Shown here piece after piece: positions 32,785 to 42,577 of a stretch of 64,000 nucleotides of DNA (within the stretch, counting starts at the first letter, position 1; each line of letters begins with the position of its first letter). Under the pieces are notes generated by a model, which ran no database searches, had not been told where the DNA came from, and saw only the letters and a program-made list of their open reading frames with translations. Source of the DNA: Cyanidiococcus yangmingshanensis (Eukaryota; Rhodophyta; Bangiophyceae; Cyanidiales; Cyanidiaceae); contig VWRR01000001.1 in assembly GCA_013995675.1 (NCBI GenBank), forward strand, positions 980,798-1,044,797, in the 5' to 3' direction. Position numbers and translations under genes: made by a program.

Positions 32785-33618
32785 ATGCCGCCGGCAAGTT
32801 CTTTGACCTTCATCGGCCAGGGTCGCTTTTTGAGAGGCTTTGGTCCCTCGCCTTGGCTTTTGAGCCGACTAGAGTCTCTTGTCGACTATCGGATGCGGAA
32901 CGAACACTCTATGGATCCGAGGGTAGTTGAATTAAAGCAACTGGAAGGAGTCGTTGCCTTTTTAGAGACATCATGGCGAGCTCCGCATCGCGGCCACACC
33001 GGACAAGGCGGTTTGAGGACAAGGGCCCGTCCGAGTCGTACAACAGCTCGTTGGCGACGTCAAGGCCTCGTTAAGCACCCGTCATTGACAATAACTGCGG
33101 GAATTTGGGACGGGATTCGGGGAGTTTTCGGGGGACAGCAAAACGAAGCTAATAAACCGTCTGCGAAGAGCTATCGCGAACAAGAAATCGAGGAGCAGCG
33201 GCGTATCATGGAGGAGAAACTAGCGGCACGTCGGGCGGGGCGTCACCTGGACGGCGTTGTGGAGCGCCGTCGAGCTGTTCAAGAACACACCGACGCGAAA
33301 GAGAAGCCAAAACCTGGCGAGGATCCGTTGATTGCCTGGGAACGGCAGCGAGAGAAGGAACGCGCGGCCGGCACCTGGAAAGAGGTTGGCTACGGCGAGG
33401 AGCCCAAGCAGGGCATTATTTTCCCATGGCCATCCTTCGGGATCCCGCGTTATGATTACGGAGAGCGCTTTGATCTCCGGTTGCCCTATGTAGATGAAGG
33501 TTATGTAGATGAAGAGGCGGATGTTATGGGGAAGCTGTTTGGCGGACGTCGAAGCTCAAGAGAAACGAAGCCAGATCATTTGAATAGCGAGAACGCTGAC
33601 TCGAATAGCGACCATTGA
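32785..33618 (+). CDS. Conserved-looking protein of unknown function, possibly plastid-targeted
   Basis: From ATG 32785 the product is 277 residues; the frame extends upstream to a TTG at 32713. The N-terminal 50 residues contain a hydrophobic, Arg-containing segment that could be a transit peptide. A charged helix follows at about residues 130-175 (EQEIEEQRRIMEEKLAARRA). The C-terminal block, about residues 177-255, is dense in aromatic and charged residues: DPLIAWERQREKERAAGTWK, GIIFPWPSFGIPRYDYGERF and DLRLPYVDEGYVDEEADVMG. That density is typical of a conserved family, but I cannot name it. The gene is intact and divergent from the basic-protein gene on the left. Confidence 0.6.
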   Translation: MPPASSLTFIGQGRFLRGFGPSPWLLSRLESLVDYRMRNEHSMDPRVVELKQLEGVVAFLETSWRAPHRGHTGQGGLRTRARPSRTTARWRRQGLVKHPSLTITAGIWDGIRGVFGGQQNEANKPSAKSYREQEIEEQRRIMEEKLAARRAGRHLDGVVERRRAVQEHTDAKEKPKPGEDPLIAWERQREKERAAGTWKEVGYGEEPKQGIIFPWPSFGIPRYDYGERFDLRLPYVDEGYVDEEADVMGKLFGGRRSSRETKPDHLNSENADSNSDH

Positions 33619-34536
33619 GCATCTCAGCCATCAGGGATCGCCGCGAAACGGGTCGGACTAGTTAGACGGTCACTCGAAGAAGAATCGGCTTGTGCGATGC
33701 TGCGGTATCCTATATGATATACCGTGCTATAGTATGTTATGCGAGACTCGGCTACGGTGTGCCCTGGTGTCGCCACGGCACAAAGGACATAGCCCGCACA
33801 CGCTCGCAGCGTTCCTTTCGTACATACCGAACGCAATGAATATGCGGCTGCTTCTGATGCCGTTTCGATTCGATGATGGGCGTAGACGTGCATCTGCTAC
33901 CGTCCAAAAACGCATAAATACATTTCTCTGGTCAATTGACAGTTCGCTCTGACGTTCTGGGATATTCGAAGAACATGAAGCGCGCCGGTAAAGTGAACGT
34001 GAGCATTTGAGACACCTTCTGACGAATGCAGTCAGCCTTCCGAAGATGCTTAGGAAAAAATAGATGCAGGGGACGAAGACCCTCCCTGCGCAAGTGATGC
34101 ACTTTCGGAGATGTCTCCCGATATGAAGAGAGCTCGAATGATGGTTTCGTTGACAGGACACGGTGATTCAGAGGGAATCATGCAAAACCTCTTCATCTAA
34201 GAACGCTTCCGACATTTACTGTGCACCACCATTTGGGTGATCGGTGAACAGGATCCATGAACTCTTTCGAAAGAACCCATCTCTGACGGAATGAATACAA
34301 CCAAGACTGAATCGGTTCACGGCAGAAGCATCTGGAACGAATCTGGCAAAGCCATCCAGATTGCCTGGAGCAGGCAACACGAAAACTTTCACCGAAAGCT
34401 CTATGGCTAGACGGGAAACTCGTGGCGGGACAATTCGGTGAGCGTTTAGAGTCCTTTCAGTCGTGCCCTGCTCATAGGCAGCAGTGGAGAAGGTTTGTGT
34501 GTGTGTGTGTGCTCCCACCACTGCGAGCTGACTGGA
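33619..34536. other. Intergenic stretch with a short GT microsatellite
   Basis: No gene is recognised. A (tg) run at about 34496-34511 lies 25 bases before the next start codon, so it should fall in the 5' leader or core promoter of the ubiquitin-like/WLM gene. Confidence 0.4.
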
Positions 34537-35412
34537 ATGTTCAGCGCCCTCAACGAACGACCCGCTTTGGGTGATGAACGTCCAACCGAGACCGTTTCGG
34601 GGAGTTTATCGGCAGCGGGGGAGACGCAAAACCTCTCCATTTGGGTGAATGGACGCCCCTTTAACTTGCCGTTTCAAGATTCGGTAAATCCCATCGATGA
34701 TTTGATTGAGAGAGTCGCGTTGACCTGGAACTACGCGCCTGAAAGCGTAAAACTCATCAGCCAAGGGCGCCTCCTACGGACGAACGAGTCGCTTCTAGAG
34801 GCCGGGCGCAGTGGTCAGCGTTTGCGGGCTACAGGTACTCCAGCCGTCGCGCTGGAGCGCATTCGAAGCACCAAACCAGATCCGCTTGTTCGACCACTGG
34901 CGTTTGACGTCCCGGGTACCCGTCCTGCTCGTCCTCTAGATACTCAGTTGCGACCGCGACCAGCCAACTGGGATGCTGCTCGCTACGGATTTGGTGGGGT
35001 TCGCGTCCTCGAAAGGTTCGACGATGCAGCCCAAGCGCGAGCCTTGCTTGAGCGTCTTATCGCTGATCCCGGTGTGGACTATGTTATGCGGAAATGGCGT
35101 TGGCGTGTTAGCCTCCTCAGCGAAATGGCTCCCGATGGTCGGGTCTCGATCGATCCTGTCTGTGTTATGGGTCTGAACCAGAATCGTGGAGCTGTGATCC
35201 AACTCCGTCTCCGAACAGACGATTTGGCGGGCTTTCGGCGTTACGACTCTATCCGAGAGGTCCTAGCACACGAACTTGCCCACAACGAGTACACCGAACA
35301 TGATGCCATTTTTTATCGATTCATGAGACAAGTTCTGGCGGAAATGAACCGTCACGATTGGCGACGACACCGCGGATATCGATTGGGGTCGCAATACGAA
35401 GACACCGGGTAA
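34537..35412 (+). CDS. Ubiquitin-like and WLM metalloprotease-domain protein
   Basis: The 291-residue product has a ubiquitin-like domain at about residues 30-100 (SIWVNGRPFNLPF, then VKLISQGRLL, the usual K-L-I-x-x-G-R pattern). A WLM domain follows at about 140-285. The WLM zinc site is intact: HELAHNEYTEHD at residues 245-256 supplies the HExxH pair and the third ligand region. WLM proteins include yeast Wss1 and plant/fungal Ub-WLM proteins; they act on SUMO- or ubiquitin-marked and DNA-crosslinked proteins. An N-terminal ubiquitin-like fold with WLM matches the Ub-WLM subgroup. ATG 34537 is the first Met after a GT microsatellite. The gene is intact. Nuclear or proteasome-linked role is inferred from the family. 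Confidence 0.85.
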   Translation: MFSALNERPALGDERPTETVSGSLSAAGETQNLSIWVNGRPFNLPFQDSVNPIDDLIERVALTWNYAPESVKLISQGRLLRTNESLLEAGRSGQRLRATGTPAVALERIRSTKPDPLVRPLAFDVPGTRPARPLDTQLRPRPANWDAARYGFGGVRVLERFDDAAQARALLERLIADPGVDYVMRKWRWRVSLLSEMAPDGRVSIDPVCVMGLNQNRGAVIQLRLRTDDLAGFRRYDSIREVLAHELAHNEYTEHDAIFYRFMRQVLAEMNRHDWRRHRGYRLGSQYEDTG

Positions 35413-36336
35413 CATGTATCAGTCAGTCGGTCTGCCTGTCTGTCTGGTCAAGGTCGAATAGCGCCATGAAGGGGTCGTCGTTCACATCGATAATAAAGCC
35501 CAGTTCTGACGAGTGCAGTAGCTCAGTACACGAGAACAGGCAATCTGCAAGGAGGAGTTCAGGCACAAGGGCGCATAGCCATTCTCTACAGTAGGCATTT
35601 TCTGCTCAGCAAAATCGTAAAACACCGAGCATCGCGTCGTAGAAAGATCCACGAAACGCTCGGGAACATCTTCTGTATGCGGAGCCTCCGCAGCGACTCG
35701 CTCGTAGATCGGCAAGATGGTGACATTCGAGAGCGGTTGGCGTCGGCATACCGTCCACGAAACCGTTCATCAAGCCTTGTCCAAGGTCTGGATATACATT
35801 CAGCCGAGACATGGTTCGCATTTCTACAACAGCACCTGGAACAGAAGATGTTTACGAGACTGCCAGAGCAGGATACCCTGTCCCAATCCGGTAAATTGTA
35901 CGCTGTCCATATCTTGTTCGGATCTGAGGCCAGTTCTCATACCATACACTCTTCGCAATCTATACGTGAACGACTCCAGCGCAGTTGAGCGTCATCTTAA
36001 CTTTGGTTATCAGCCACTGCATTTTCACCAAAGGATGCATCTGGCCTATTTCTCTGAACAAACTAGAACTCGATCTCTTTCGTTTGGACACAAGCAAGAT
36101 ACCGATGGAACCATATTGGGATCCGGAGGGGAATAGTCTTAGAAAGACGAAGTGTTCGCGTCTCGTCTAGCCAGTTTTCCTGAAACATTTTGTGGGTCAT
36201 CGCAACGATATCGTCTGGAGTGACTCGCGAGGTACTCGTTTGACCCGGCCTTGACCGGAGCCGGCGCCTTGTCAACCGAAACTCGAAACAAGTCTGTTGC
36301 GGTTGTTCAGCATCACGTTGTACTCGCTTTTGGCGC
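35413..36336 (-). pseudogene. Fragments of an unidentified minus-strand gene
   Basis: Read on the minus strand, protein-like segments follow one another in changing frames. They include about 36230-36063 (VTPDDIVAMTHKMFQENWLD), 36060-35965 (REIGQMHPLVKMQWLITKV), about 35960-35850 (YENWPQIRTRYGQRTIYRIG), 35840-35715 and 35715-35482 (DVPERFVDLSTTRCSVFYDF). Several breaks have the one-extra-base sign seen elsewhere; one TAG lies near 35962. The order and density of Trp, Tyr and Pro suggest a real folded protein of about 280 residues that is either decayed or misread. No family was recognised. It lies between convergent-tail and head-on neighbours, so no operon argument applies. Confidence 0.4.
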
Positions 36337-37326
36337 ATGGGCTTTCAGGTGGGCTGCACTGGGCTCATTCGTTATGTTACGCCGCTAGTCTCGCCTATGA
36401 ACGGGGTTCGCAAGCGTTTCCGAGCGGCTACGTCTCTTCAAGGAGCGCTGCCTGGTGCAACGCCTCCGAGCGGAATCCTAGTTGTGAACAAACCCCAGAA
36501 CTGGACCTCGTTTGACGTAGTCAATAAAATTCGGTCCGTTCTGGAGAAGCATCTACGACAGCACGAGACCGCTTCGGTAGCAGCTGGCCCTGTTGAAGCG
36601 TCGACAAAGGCTGCAACTCGGCATCGCGATCGTCGCTTTCGACTTCGTGTTGGGCACAGCGGTACGCTGGACCCGCTTGCGACTGGCGTGCTGGTCTTAG
36701 CGGTGGGCCCTGTATATACTCGTCAGCTTCGAGACCTTCAGCAGGGACGCAAGCAGTATCGAGCCACGTTTCAGCTTGGTGCGGCGACCGACACCCAGGA
36801 TTGCACGGGTCAGGTACTGGAGCGATCGAGTTACGAACATCTGAAGGAGTACGGAGTAGATGAGATCAATCGTCTGTTGCAGTCTGCAGCATTCACAGGT
36901 AAGATCATGCAGCAGGTCCCAGCGTACTCGGCGGTACGTGTCCAAGGCCAACGACTTTATGAGCTCGCCCGGGAAGGACGGATCAATTCGATCAACGAGC
37001 TACCCAGCCGGACAATCACTATTTTTGAGGCTCGCTGTGAACACTTTGATTCTCAGCAAGGAACCGGTACACTATTTTTGGACTGCTCTGGGGGGACGTA
37101 TGTGCGCACCTTGATTCATGACATGGGTAGGAGGCTCGGCACTCATGCCCATATGACAAGCCTGGTTCGACTTCGCGTAGGATCCTACTCGCTGGATGAG
37201 TCTAACGAGCACTGTCTACGCACGGTGGAAGAATTGTCCGACCCTGAACGGATCCTGGCTTGCCTGCAGTCAACGAATGTGTCGTCGACAACATCAACAT
37301 CGTCTGAGCGTGCGGCATCGCAGTGA
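36337..37326 (+). CDS. truB: tRNA pseudouridine-55 synthase, TruB family
   Basis: TruB converts uridine 55 of tRNA to pseudouridine. The 329-residue product has the family opening GILVVNKPQNWTSFDVVNKI at residues 46-65 and the catalytic block VGHSGTLDPLATGVLVLAVG with the nucleophile Asp112. These are followed by QYRATFQLGAATDTQD, the VPAYSAVRVQGQRLYELARE block and CSGGTYVRTLIHDMG. About 45 residues before the domain and a Ser/Thr tail after it are extra to the bacterial length. The N-terminal extension contains Arg, Ser and Thr with few acids, so organelle targeting (plastid or mitochondrion) is likely. An insertion of about 30 residues separates the first two blocks. ATG 36337 is the first in frame. 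Intact. Confidence 0.9.
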   Translation: MGFQVGCTGLIRYVTPLVSPMNGVRKRFRAATSLQGALPGATPPSGILVVNKPQNWTSFDVVNKIRSVLEKHLRQHETASVAAGPVEASTKAATRHRDRRFRLRVGHSGTLDPLATGVLVLAVGPVYTRQLRDLQQGRKQYRATFQLGAATDTQDCTGQVLERSSYEHLKEYGVDEINRLLQSAAFTGKIMQQVPAYSAVRVQGQRLYELAREGRINSINELPSRTITIFEARCEHFDSQQGTGTLFLDCSGGTYVRTLIHDMGRRLGTHAHMTSLVRLRVGSYSLDESNEHCLRTVEELSDPERILACLQSTNVSSTTSTSSERAASQ

Positions 37327-38191
37327 CAGAGGCAAACGATGCACCCTGGGTCTTGTTCGGGACCAGTCAGGGTTGCACGAAAACGCACCCGTTTGGAGCT
37401 TCATCAGGCAGGAGTACTCTGTCTGCATTTCTGGGTTTTCGCCAAGAACCGCAGCAGCGCACTCAAAAACGTTATCGCTCGCCTGGTTGTTTGTCGTGGA
37501 GTCGCTGCTCCGTGCGCACCACGACCGAGTCGTGGTCGCCACCATGCACTACCCGAATATCTCACGATGTGTACACAACGCATACGCAAAAAAAGCGATG
37601 CCATTGGAGGTCATTTTTGTAGCAATTCATGGACGGGGGTCTGGTAGATGCCCGCCACGAGTACCCAACCAGACTGGTATCGCGTACGAGACACGCGATC
37701 GAGAGCGCCTACCCGAGACTCGTTGTGAACCTTCACGAGCGAAACTGCAGCTGTTTGACCTATCCCGCGACTGCCACACCGGTCAAGGTCTCAGACAGAA
37801 AGCGGAGCGCTAGCCATAGCCTCGACTTGAAGCGTCGAACTCAACCTGCCGGCACCAGGGCACCCATCCATAGCGACACAAATACTCACTTGGATAGCCC
37901 TCCTTCCCGCGTTCATGGTTCCAAAAGTTCTGTTGATCAGGGTTGCGGTGGATCAACCGGCCCGCTAACGTGAATGCTTTTCTCTTCAAAATAGAGACGA
38001 CTTGGCTCGCGAGCGATATCGACTTGGACAAGCAATCAAGACCATCAGGCGCTAAAAGTGTCGCCGAAAGGTTCCCGAGTGCTCAACCGACAGGGTCGGG
38101 GTAACACCAGACTCCACAATACAAACGCTGTCCACAAAAATAAACAATTACATCGAGTAAGCAATGTTCTGTTGGGCGCCGTCCAACGACT
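37327..38191 (+). other. Protein-like fragments, unassigned
   Basis: Downstream of TruB, plus-strand text around 37430-37620 (SLAWLFVVESLLRAHHDRVV, then HYPNISRCVHNAYAKKAMPL) leads into a second frame, 37629-37973, that begins DGGLVDARHEYPTRLVSRTR. The step is again one extra base. A small frame-disrupted gene is possible, but no family was recognised and antisense frames are also open in part. It converges with the DUF202 gene. Confidence 0.3.
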
Positions 38192-39130
38192 CTATTTAAA
38201 GATGAGAACGAGAGAAATAATACCAGAGGTGAGCAGCAGAAACACAACGACCCAGGGGAAGACCGTGTCAGCTGCAAACTGGCCACGCTCAATGGCCAAT
38301 ATCTGACTGTAATAGCGCCATAGCCCGATAACCAGCGTCATTAGACCAAGGCTTATGAAGACGGTGCCAGTGGCATCCGCCAGTCGTGTGCCGATCAGCT
38401 TGGCGATAGCGACACCCAGGGTGACTGACGCCAGACTCGTGCGAATCATGGATAGAAAAGTTCGCTCAAGGGCCAGCAAGTCCCGTGCTCTGGAGCCCAC
38501 ATTCCGCGACGCATGGTACTGCAGCAGCTGTTGGAGATGAAAGGTTTCCGCTGGGCTCGCGGATGACGCTGCTGTCGGCGTTGCGGTTGTGTTTGGTGTC
38601 TTTTCAGCGTTCGGGCGGGACTCTACTCGTGCGGGCACCGAAGCCGAGTTCGATGAGCGGTGCTTGCAGTTTTCCTCGCTTTTCCGACTATTATCGGCGT
38701 TTCTAGGTCGTCCATGGTCCAGTGAGGCATTCGCATCTGGGATGGCCGTCGTGTTGCCGGACTGAACGGGCTGGCCCATAGCGCCTGACAACTCACGCTG
38801 CGATCGCTCGTTCATCCTTTCGATATCCGCGCCAATACTGTATCCTGCTCTCCCGTTGATTGTCCAGTCCCTGGAGGCATAGGCGGGAAAGAATGATCGA
38901 CCAGGAGGCTGTTCCTCCTCTGCAGCTACACCGCTTGCCGTTGGAACGGCCTCCACTCGAGTCGAAGGTTGTTCAGTTTCCTGCAGCGCAGCGCCTTCCC
39001 TACTGGAGACGTTTGAGGACGACTGAGCAGGCGGAGCGTTAGCAGGTCCTGATTCTAGGTCCAGTCGCGCCCAGTGACCGTCAGGCTCCGGTTCGCCCTG
39101 AACTCGTCTCTGATCTTCTCGTCCTCGCAT
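38192..39130 (-). CDS. DUF202 membrane protein, VTC-like C-terminal domain
   Basis: From ATG 39130 the product is 312 residues; the frame also extends to a GTG at 39364. The first 190 residues are low-complexity and polar. The last 110 form a DUF202 domain: RDLLALERTFLSMIRTSLAS begins it with the family's conserved Arg-x-x-Leu-Ala-x-Glu-Arg-Thr. Three transmembrane helices follow (around VTLGVAIAKL, VFISLGLMTLVIGLW and VFPWVVVFLLLTSGIISLVL). DUF202 forms the membrane part of the VTC polyphosphate polymerase subunits and also occurs in short proteins of unknown role. SPX and VTC catalytic domains are absent here, so a Vtc1-like accessory role on vacuole or acidocalcisome membranes is a reasonable guess. 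Divergent from NDOR1. Confidence 0.8.
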   Translation of the reverse strand: MRGREDQRRVQGEPEPDGHWARLDLESGPANAPPAQSSSNVSSREGAALQETEQPSTRVEAVPTASGVAAEEEQPPGRSFFPAYASRDWTINGRAGYSIGADIERMNERSQRELSGAMGQPVQSGNTTAIPDANASLDHGRPRNADNSRKSEENCKHRSSNSASVPARVESRPNAEKTPNTTATPTAASSASPAETFHLQQLLQYHASRNVGSRARDLLALERTFLSMIRTSLASVTLGVAIAKLIGTRLADATGTVFISLGLMTLVIGLWRYYSQILAIERGQFAADTVFPWVVVFLLLTSGIISLVLIFK

Positions 39131-39645
39131 ACGCCGAAGCGGTGTGGCTGCAACCGTATGACCAATCCACCTTTTTGTTTCAGCAGAACAGGACACCTGC
39201 GCTTCCAGCCATACACCAGGTAGCCATAACCATCCACTGGGGGATACTGGCACGAAGAGCGCCGCCGTCAATGCAGGTCCAGTACAGCACCGTTGTGAGC
39301 GAGCAAGTCCACGTTCGCAGTGCTGGCACGAGGCAGTGCTGGTCGCGACGCGCTGCTGCGGCACCGTTCGCCAACTCGGGTACGAATAGCGGTTAGGCCT
39401 GGACAGGTTGCGGATCGAGTCTCGACCCGAAAGGTTGCCCTTGAACTACATTTCTTTGATAGTGATACTGCAGCATAAACCTCAGTGTGTGCGGCACTTG
39501 GAAACCGCAGTGAGCTTTTTTTTGGGGTTGTCGACCAGCGAGTACAAGTTGGACGCTAGCGTTGCCGCTTCGGGACTGTTCGTGCAGCGGTGACGAGTCG
39601 TACGAAACCAGTTCCAATTTGGTGTCTCCTACATGATCACTCTTC
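39131..39645. promoter_or_regulatory. Divergent intergenic region, DUF202 gene / NDOR1
   Basis: About 515 bases between outward-pointing genes. The minus-strand frame of the DUF202 gene stays open through the first half, so a longer DUF202 N terminus is possible. No regulatory motif was recognised. Confidence 0.4.
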
Positions 39646-41361
39646 ATGCAGGACGAAGCACTTGATCAGGCACTGATCATTTACGGTTCGCAGACAGGTA
39701 ACGCTGCGGATGCAGCTGCAGCTTTGGCAGAGGCGCTAGGCCCCGGTGCCGACTGTCGAAGTGCACAGTTCTACGATCCCGCTGAGCTTCCTTCTGAGAC
39801 GCTGGTCCTATTCGTTGTCTCGACCTACGGAGATGGTGAGTCGCCCGATAACTTTGCTTCTTTCTGGCGTTTCTTGCGACAGCGCCGTCTTCCCGGAGAC
39901 TGGCTTCGGACGGTGCGCTATGCGGTGTTCGGACTCGGCGATCGAAGCTACCCAAAGTACAATGCTGTAGCCCGACGACTCGATGTGCGTTTGAATCAAC
40001 TAGGAGCCAAGCGAATCCTTCCAGTCGGGCTCGGTGACGGCGCGCTCTGGGAAGACGCCTTCCGCGAGTGGCTCACAAGCCTCCTCGGACAGAAACGAAT
40101 GAATGCTTACCAACAACAGCGGCAGACGGTGTTACGACCCCGTTGGAATCTTCGGCCTGTGGCTCGACAGGCATTCTTTTTGGATGCACAGGAGCTTGTT
40201 CATGATCGGCGCTCTGCTGACGAGAAGCACGTCTTCCTTTTCCGCTTTCAAGTGCAGGGCGTGGAGAAGCAGGGACCCGTCTTCCAGCCTGGCGACGTTG
40301 CATATATCGTCCCACAGAATCGCGACAGTGCTGTAGATGCTTTCTTTCAGCTGTTTCCTTCATGGAGTCCACAAGAAATGTACTGGATGGAAAACATGAC
40401 TCGGGAAGTGGTCTCTGCACGGACGCTTGTACAGCGCCTCTTCGATCTGAATGGGATCCCTCGTCGACGCTTCCTCCGACAGCTTGCCGTCTTCGCCAGA
40501 GAGCCGCCTGAACAAACTCGTCTCATTGAGATTGCGGAAAATGCTGCTGTCTACGCGAACTACATCCTTCAAGAGCAGCGCACGACGCTGCTCGTTTTGC
40601 GAGATTTTCCGTCTGCTCGCTTCCCTACCATGGGGCATGCACTGGACGTGATGCCCCGAATCCAGCCACGTGGTTACTCGATTGCCACCGACATGCGCTG
40701 CAAGACAGCCAGCAATGAGAGCGAAGTAAGCGCAGTGGTTGAGTTGTGTGTCCGACTCGTACGCTATGTGACCCCGTTGCGTCGGATTCGCGTCGGTACT
40801 TCGAGTGCTTATTTGCGTAGTTTGCAAGGCGGAGACCAGGTCTGCCTCTGGATTCAGCGAGGTTCGCTTCGTTTACCTCCGGATCCACGGTATCCAATCT
40901 TGATGGTTGCGGTCGGTACGGGTATTGGCGTCTTTCGTTGCATTGCTTCGCATTTGGCCTCCGTTTCTCCCGCCACCAATCCCTGTAACAAAGTACTGGT
41001 TTATGGCTGTCGCAACGACCAGGCAGATGATTTGTTTCGTGATTCTTGGCCGTCGTCCGTCGTTCAACGCTTGCCTGCGTATTCACGACCTTTGGATGGC
41101 CGCGGACGATGCTATGTACAGGATCGTATTCGTCAGGACGCTGACTATATTTATCATGCTTGTTTTGAGGGCGCTGATCGCCTCGAAACCGTCCATGTTT
41201 TGGTGGCGGGCAGCTCGAGCACCAGCATGCCAGCGGAGGTGCGGCGTGCACTCCTCGAGGCAGTGCTTTGTGGCTCCGCAGGTCTCAGCGTCGCGGCTGC
41301 TGAGCGAACCCTCAGTCTCATGTCGGCTCAGGGGCGGTATAGCGTTGAAGTTTGGGACTAG
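39646..41361 (+). CDS. NADPH-dependent diflavin oxidoreductase (NDOR1 / Tah18 type)
   Basis: NDOR1/Tah18 passes electrons from NADPH through FAD and FMN to the anamorsin/Dre2 Fe-S protein at the start of cytosolic iron-sulfur cluster assembly. The 571-residue product has the full layout. A flavodoxin domain has IIYGSQTGNA at residues 11-20, the STYGDGE loop at 59-65 and FGLGDRSYPKYN at 95-106. The FAD-binding domain has RGYSIA at 342-347. The NADPH domain has VAVGTGIGVFR at 421-431, VLVYGCRND and a C-terminal Trp570. Length is normal for the family (about 580-600), shorter than cytochrome P450 reductase, and there is no N-terminal membrane anchor, which fits NDOR1. In the NADPH site the usual P-G-T-G-x-A-P-F-R is altered to V-G-T-G-I-G-V-F-R. 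ATG 39646 is the first Met. Intact. Confidence 0.9.
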   Translation: MQDEALDQALIIYGSQTGNAADAAAALAEALGPGADCRSAQFYDPAELPSETLVLFVVSTYGDGESPDNFASFWRFLRQRRLPGDWLRTVRYAVFGLGDRSYPKYNAVARRLDVRLNQLGAKRILPVGLGDGALWEDAFREWLTSLLGQKRMNAYQQQRQTVLRPRWNLRPVARQAFFLDAQELVHDRRSADEKHVFLFRFQVQGVEKQGPVFQPGDVAYIVPQNRDSAVDAFFQLFPSWSPQEMYWMENMTREVVSARTLVQRLFDLNGIPRRRFLRQLAVFAREPPEQTRLIEIAENAAVYANYILQEQRTTLLVLRDFPSARFPTMGHALDVMPRIQPRGYSIATDMRCKTASNESEVSAVVELCVRLVRYVTPLRRIRVGTSSAYLRSLQGGDQVCLWIQRGSLRLPPDPRYPILMVAVGTGIGVFRCIASHLASVSPATNPCNKVLVYGCRNDQADDLFRDSWPSSVVQRLPAYSRPLDGRGRCYVQDRIRQDADYIYHACFEGADRLETVHVLVAGSSSTSMPAEVRRALLEAVLCGSAGLSVAAAERTLSLMSAQGRYSVEVWD

Positions 41362-41707
41362 CGCTTAGGTATCGAAAATCTCTTTCACGAGTGCATAGGG
41401 AAGGCTACTGGCTGTGTGTATGTGTGACCAGGAGGATTATCGACCACTTTGGTACCAAGCCCTTGCGGCTAGATGAGCTGTGTCTTTACGGGATTTGCGC
41501 TGGTTTCTTCCGAGTGGGTCGCGAGTCGCTCGAACGCATCGAGATGCCTGCTTCACGGGTTATTCTGTGCCAGGCAGCCGAGACGTCCATGACGATTGGT
41601 CATGGCCGAAAACAGCAGCAGCAGCAGCAGCAGCCCTAGTCTAGTCCGGCTGGAACAAGCGCCGACTTGTGAAACCGAGCCAACTCCAACGATCTCTGGA
41701 CGGCACA
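41362..41707. other. Convergent intergenic stretch with a CAG run
   Basis: Between the convergent NDOR1 and NMN adenylyltransferase genes. The only feature seen is the (CAG)7 tract at 41613-41633. Confidence 0.4.
41613..41633 (+). repeat. (CAG)7 microsatellite
   Basis: Seven uninterrupted CAG units downstream of NDOR1. An open frame through it ends a few codons later and is not considered a gene. Confidence 0.9.
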
Positions 41708-42577
41708 TCATTCATCATCATTGTCCCGATACAGTCCTTGTTCTTGAATGTATTCTTCAACCGGACGCGGGATGAGGTATCGAACCGAGCGCCCTTGGGT
41801 GATCCGTTTCCGAATAAGCGTCGATGAAATACTGCACTGCACCGGCGCCTCTCTCCAGAGAAAGATAGAGTCTGGAAACCGACGTAAAACACGCGCCAGC
41901 GGGGCCTCCTCTTCGCTGCCCAAAGTCGGGCGCGGCAGTGCGAGCACTCGGCACAAGGCGAAAAGCTTTTGCAAATGTTCTGCGGGCCAGACCTTTGGGC
42001 TGTCCATCGAGGCGACCAAGTCTGCCCCACAGACGAAATAAAATGACAGTTCAGGGTCGTCGGGGCGTCGCTCTGCCTCGAGTCGCTCACGCAAACGCTG
42101 TACCACTCGAAATGTTGGGGTATAGGCCGCTTGTTGGGCTTCCCAGGCGTCTACATACAGCCAGTCGGAGTTTTGCACAGCTAGTGAGCACATCTGCAAG
42201 CGGTGGGTCGCTGCCACCAACCCCGGCTTTCCGTAGGCATCATGCACTGGAGAGAGAAAGCCCTTCCAGACTTGTTCGTGGAACGTGGTTTCTACATACT
42301 CACGAGCTTGTTCTAGAGCAACTAGGTGCATCAGTGTCGGTGGTGAAAAGCTCCCAGCGCTGATCAGTATACCCGCTCGTTGACGTTGCAGGGTGTTCCG
42401 CACCGTTCCGCTCGCCATGCAGAGGACACCTCCCGATACCCACATGCAGCGCAGTCCTCTCACAGCATCTGGGCTCCGACAGACGACTTGTGGAGACAGT
42501 TTCACGACGCACAACACTTGTCTTGACCGAGCGCAGACGGGTCTACGAACTCTGCTTGGGGTTACGAAAGACGGCAT
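41708..42577 (-). CDS. Nicotinamide mononucleotide adenylyltransferase
   Basis: NMNAT joins NMN (or nicotinic acid mononucleotide) and ATP to make NAD(+) or its deamido form. The product has the nucleotidyltransferase signature ILISAGSFSPPTLMHLVALE (the G-S-F-x-P-P-T-x-x-H-L motif) and the closing CSISSTLIRKRITQGRSVRY block with ISSTxIR. FVCGADLVASM lies between. The C terminus LIPRPVEEYIQEQGLY is the usual last helix. ATG 42418 would place the signature about 15 residues from the N terminus as in most eukaryotic NMNATs. ATG 42577 adds 53 residues rich in Arg, Ser and Cys that might target an organelle. The longer form is listed, the shorter equally possible. Divergent from the glutaredoxin gene. 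Confidence 0.88.
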   Translation of the reverse strand: MPSFVTPSRVRRPVCARSRQVLCVVKLSPQVVCRSPDAVRGLRCMWVSGGVLCMASGTVRNTLQRQRAGILISAGSFSPPTLMHLVALEQAREYVETTFHEQVWKGFLSPVHDAYGKPGLVAATHRLQMCSLAVQNSDWLYVDAWEAQQAAYTPTFRVVQRLRERLEAERRPDDPELSFYFVCGADLVASMDSPKVWPAEHLQKLFALCRVLALPRPTLGSEEEAPLARVLRRFPDSIFLWREAPVQCSISSTLIRKRITQGRSVRYLIPRPVEEYIQEQGLYRDNDDE

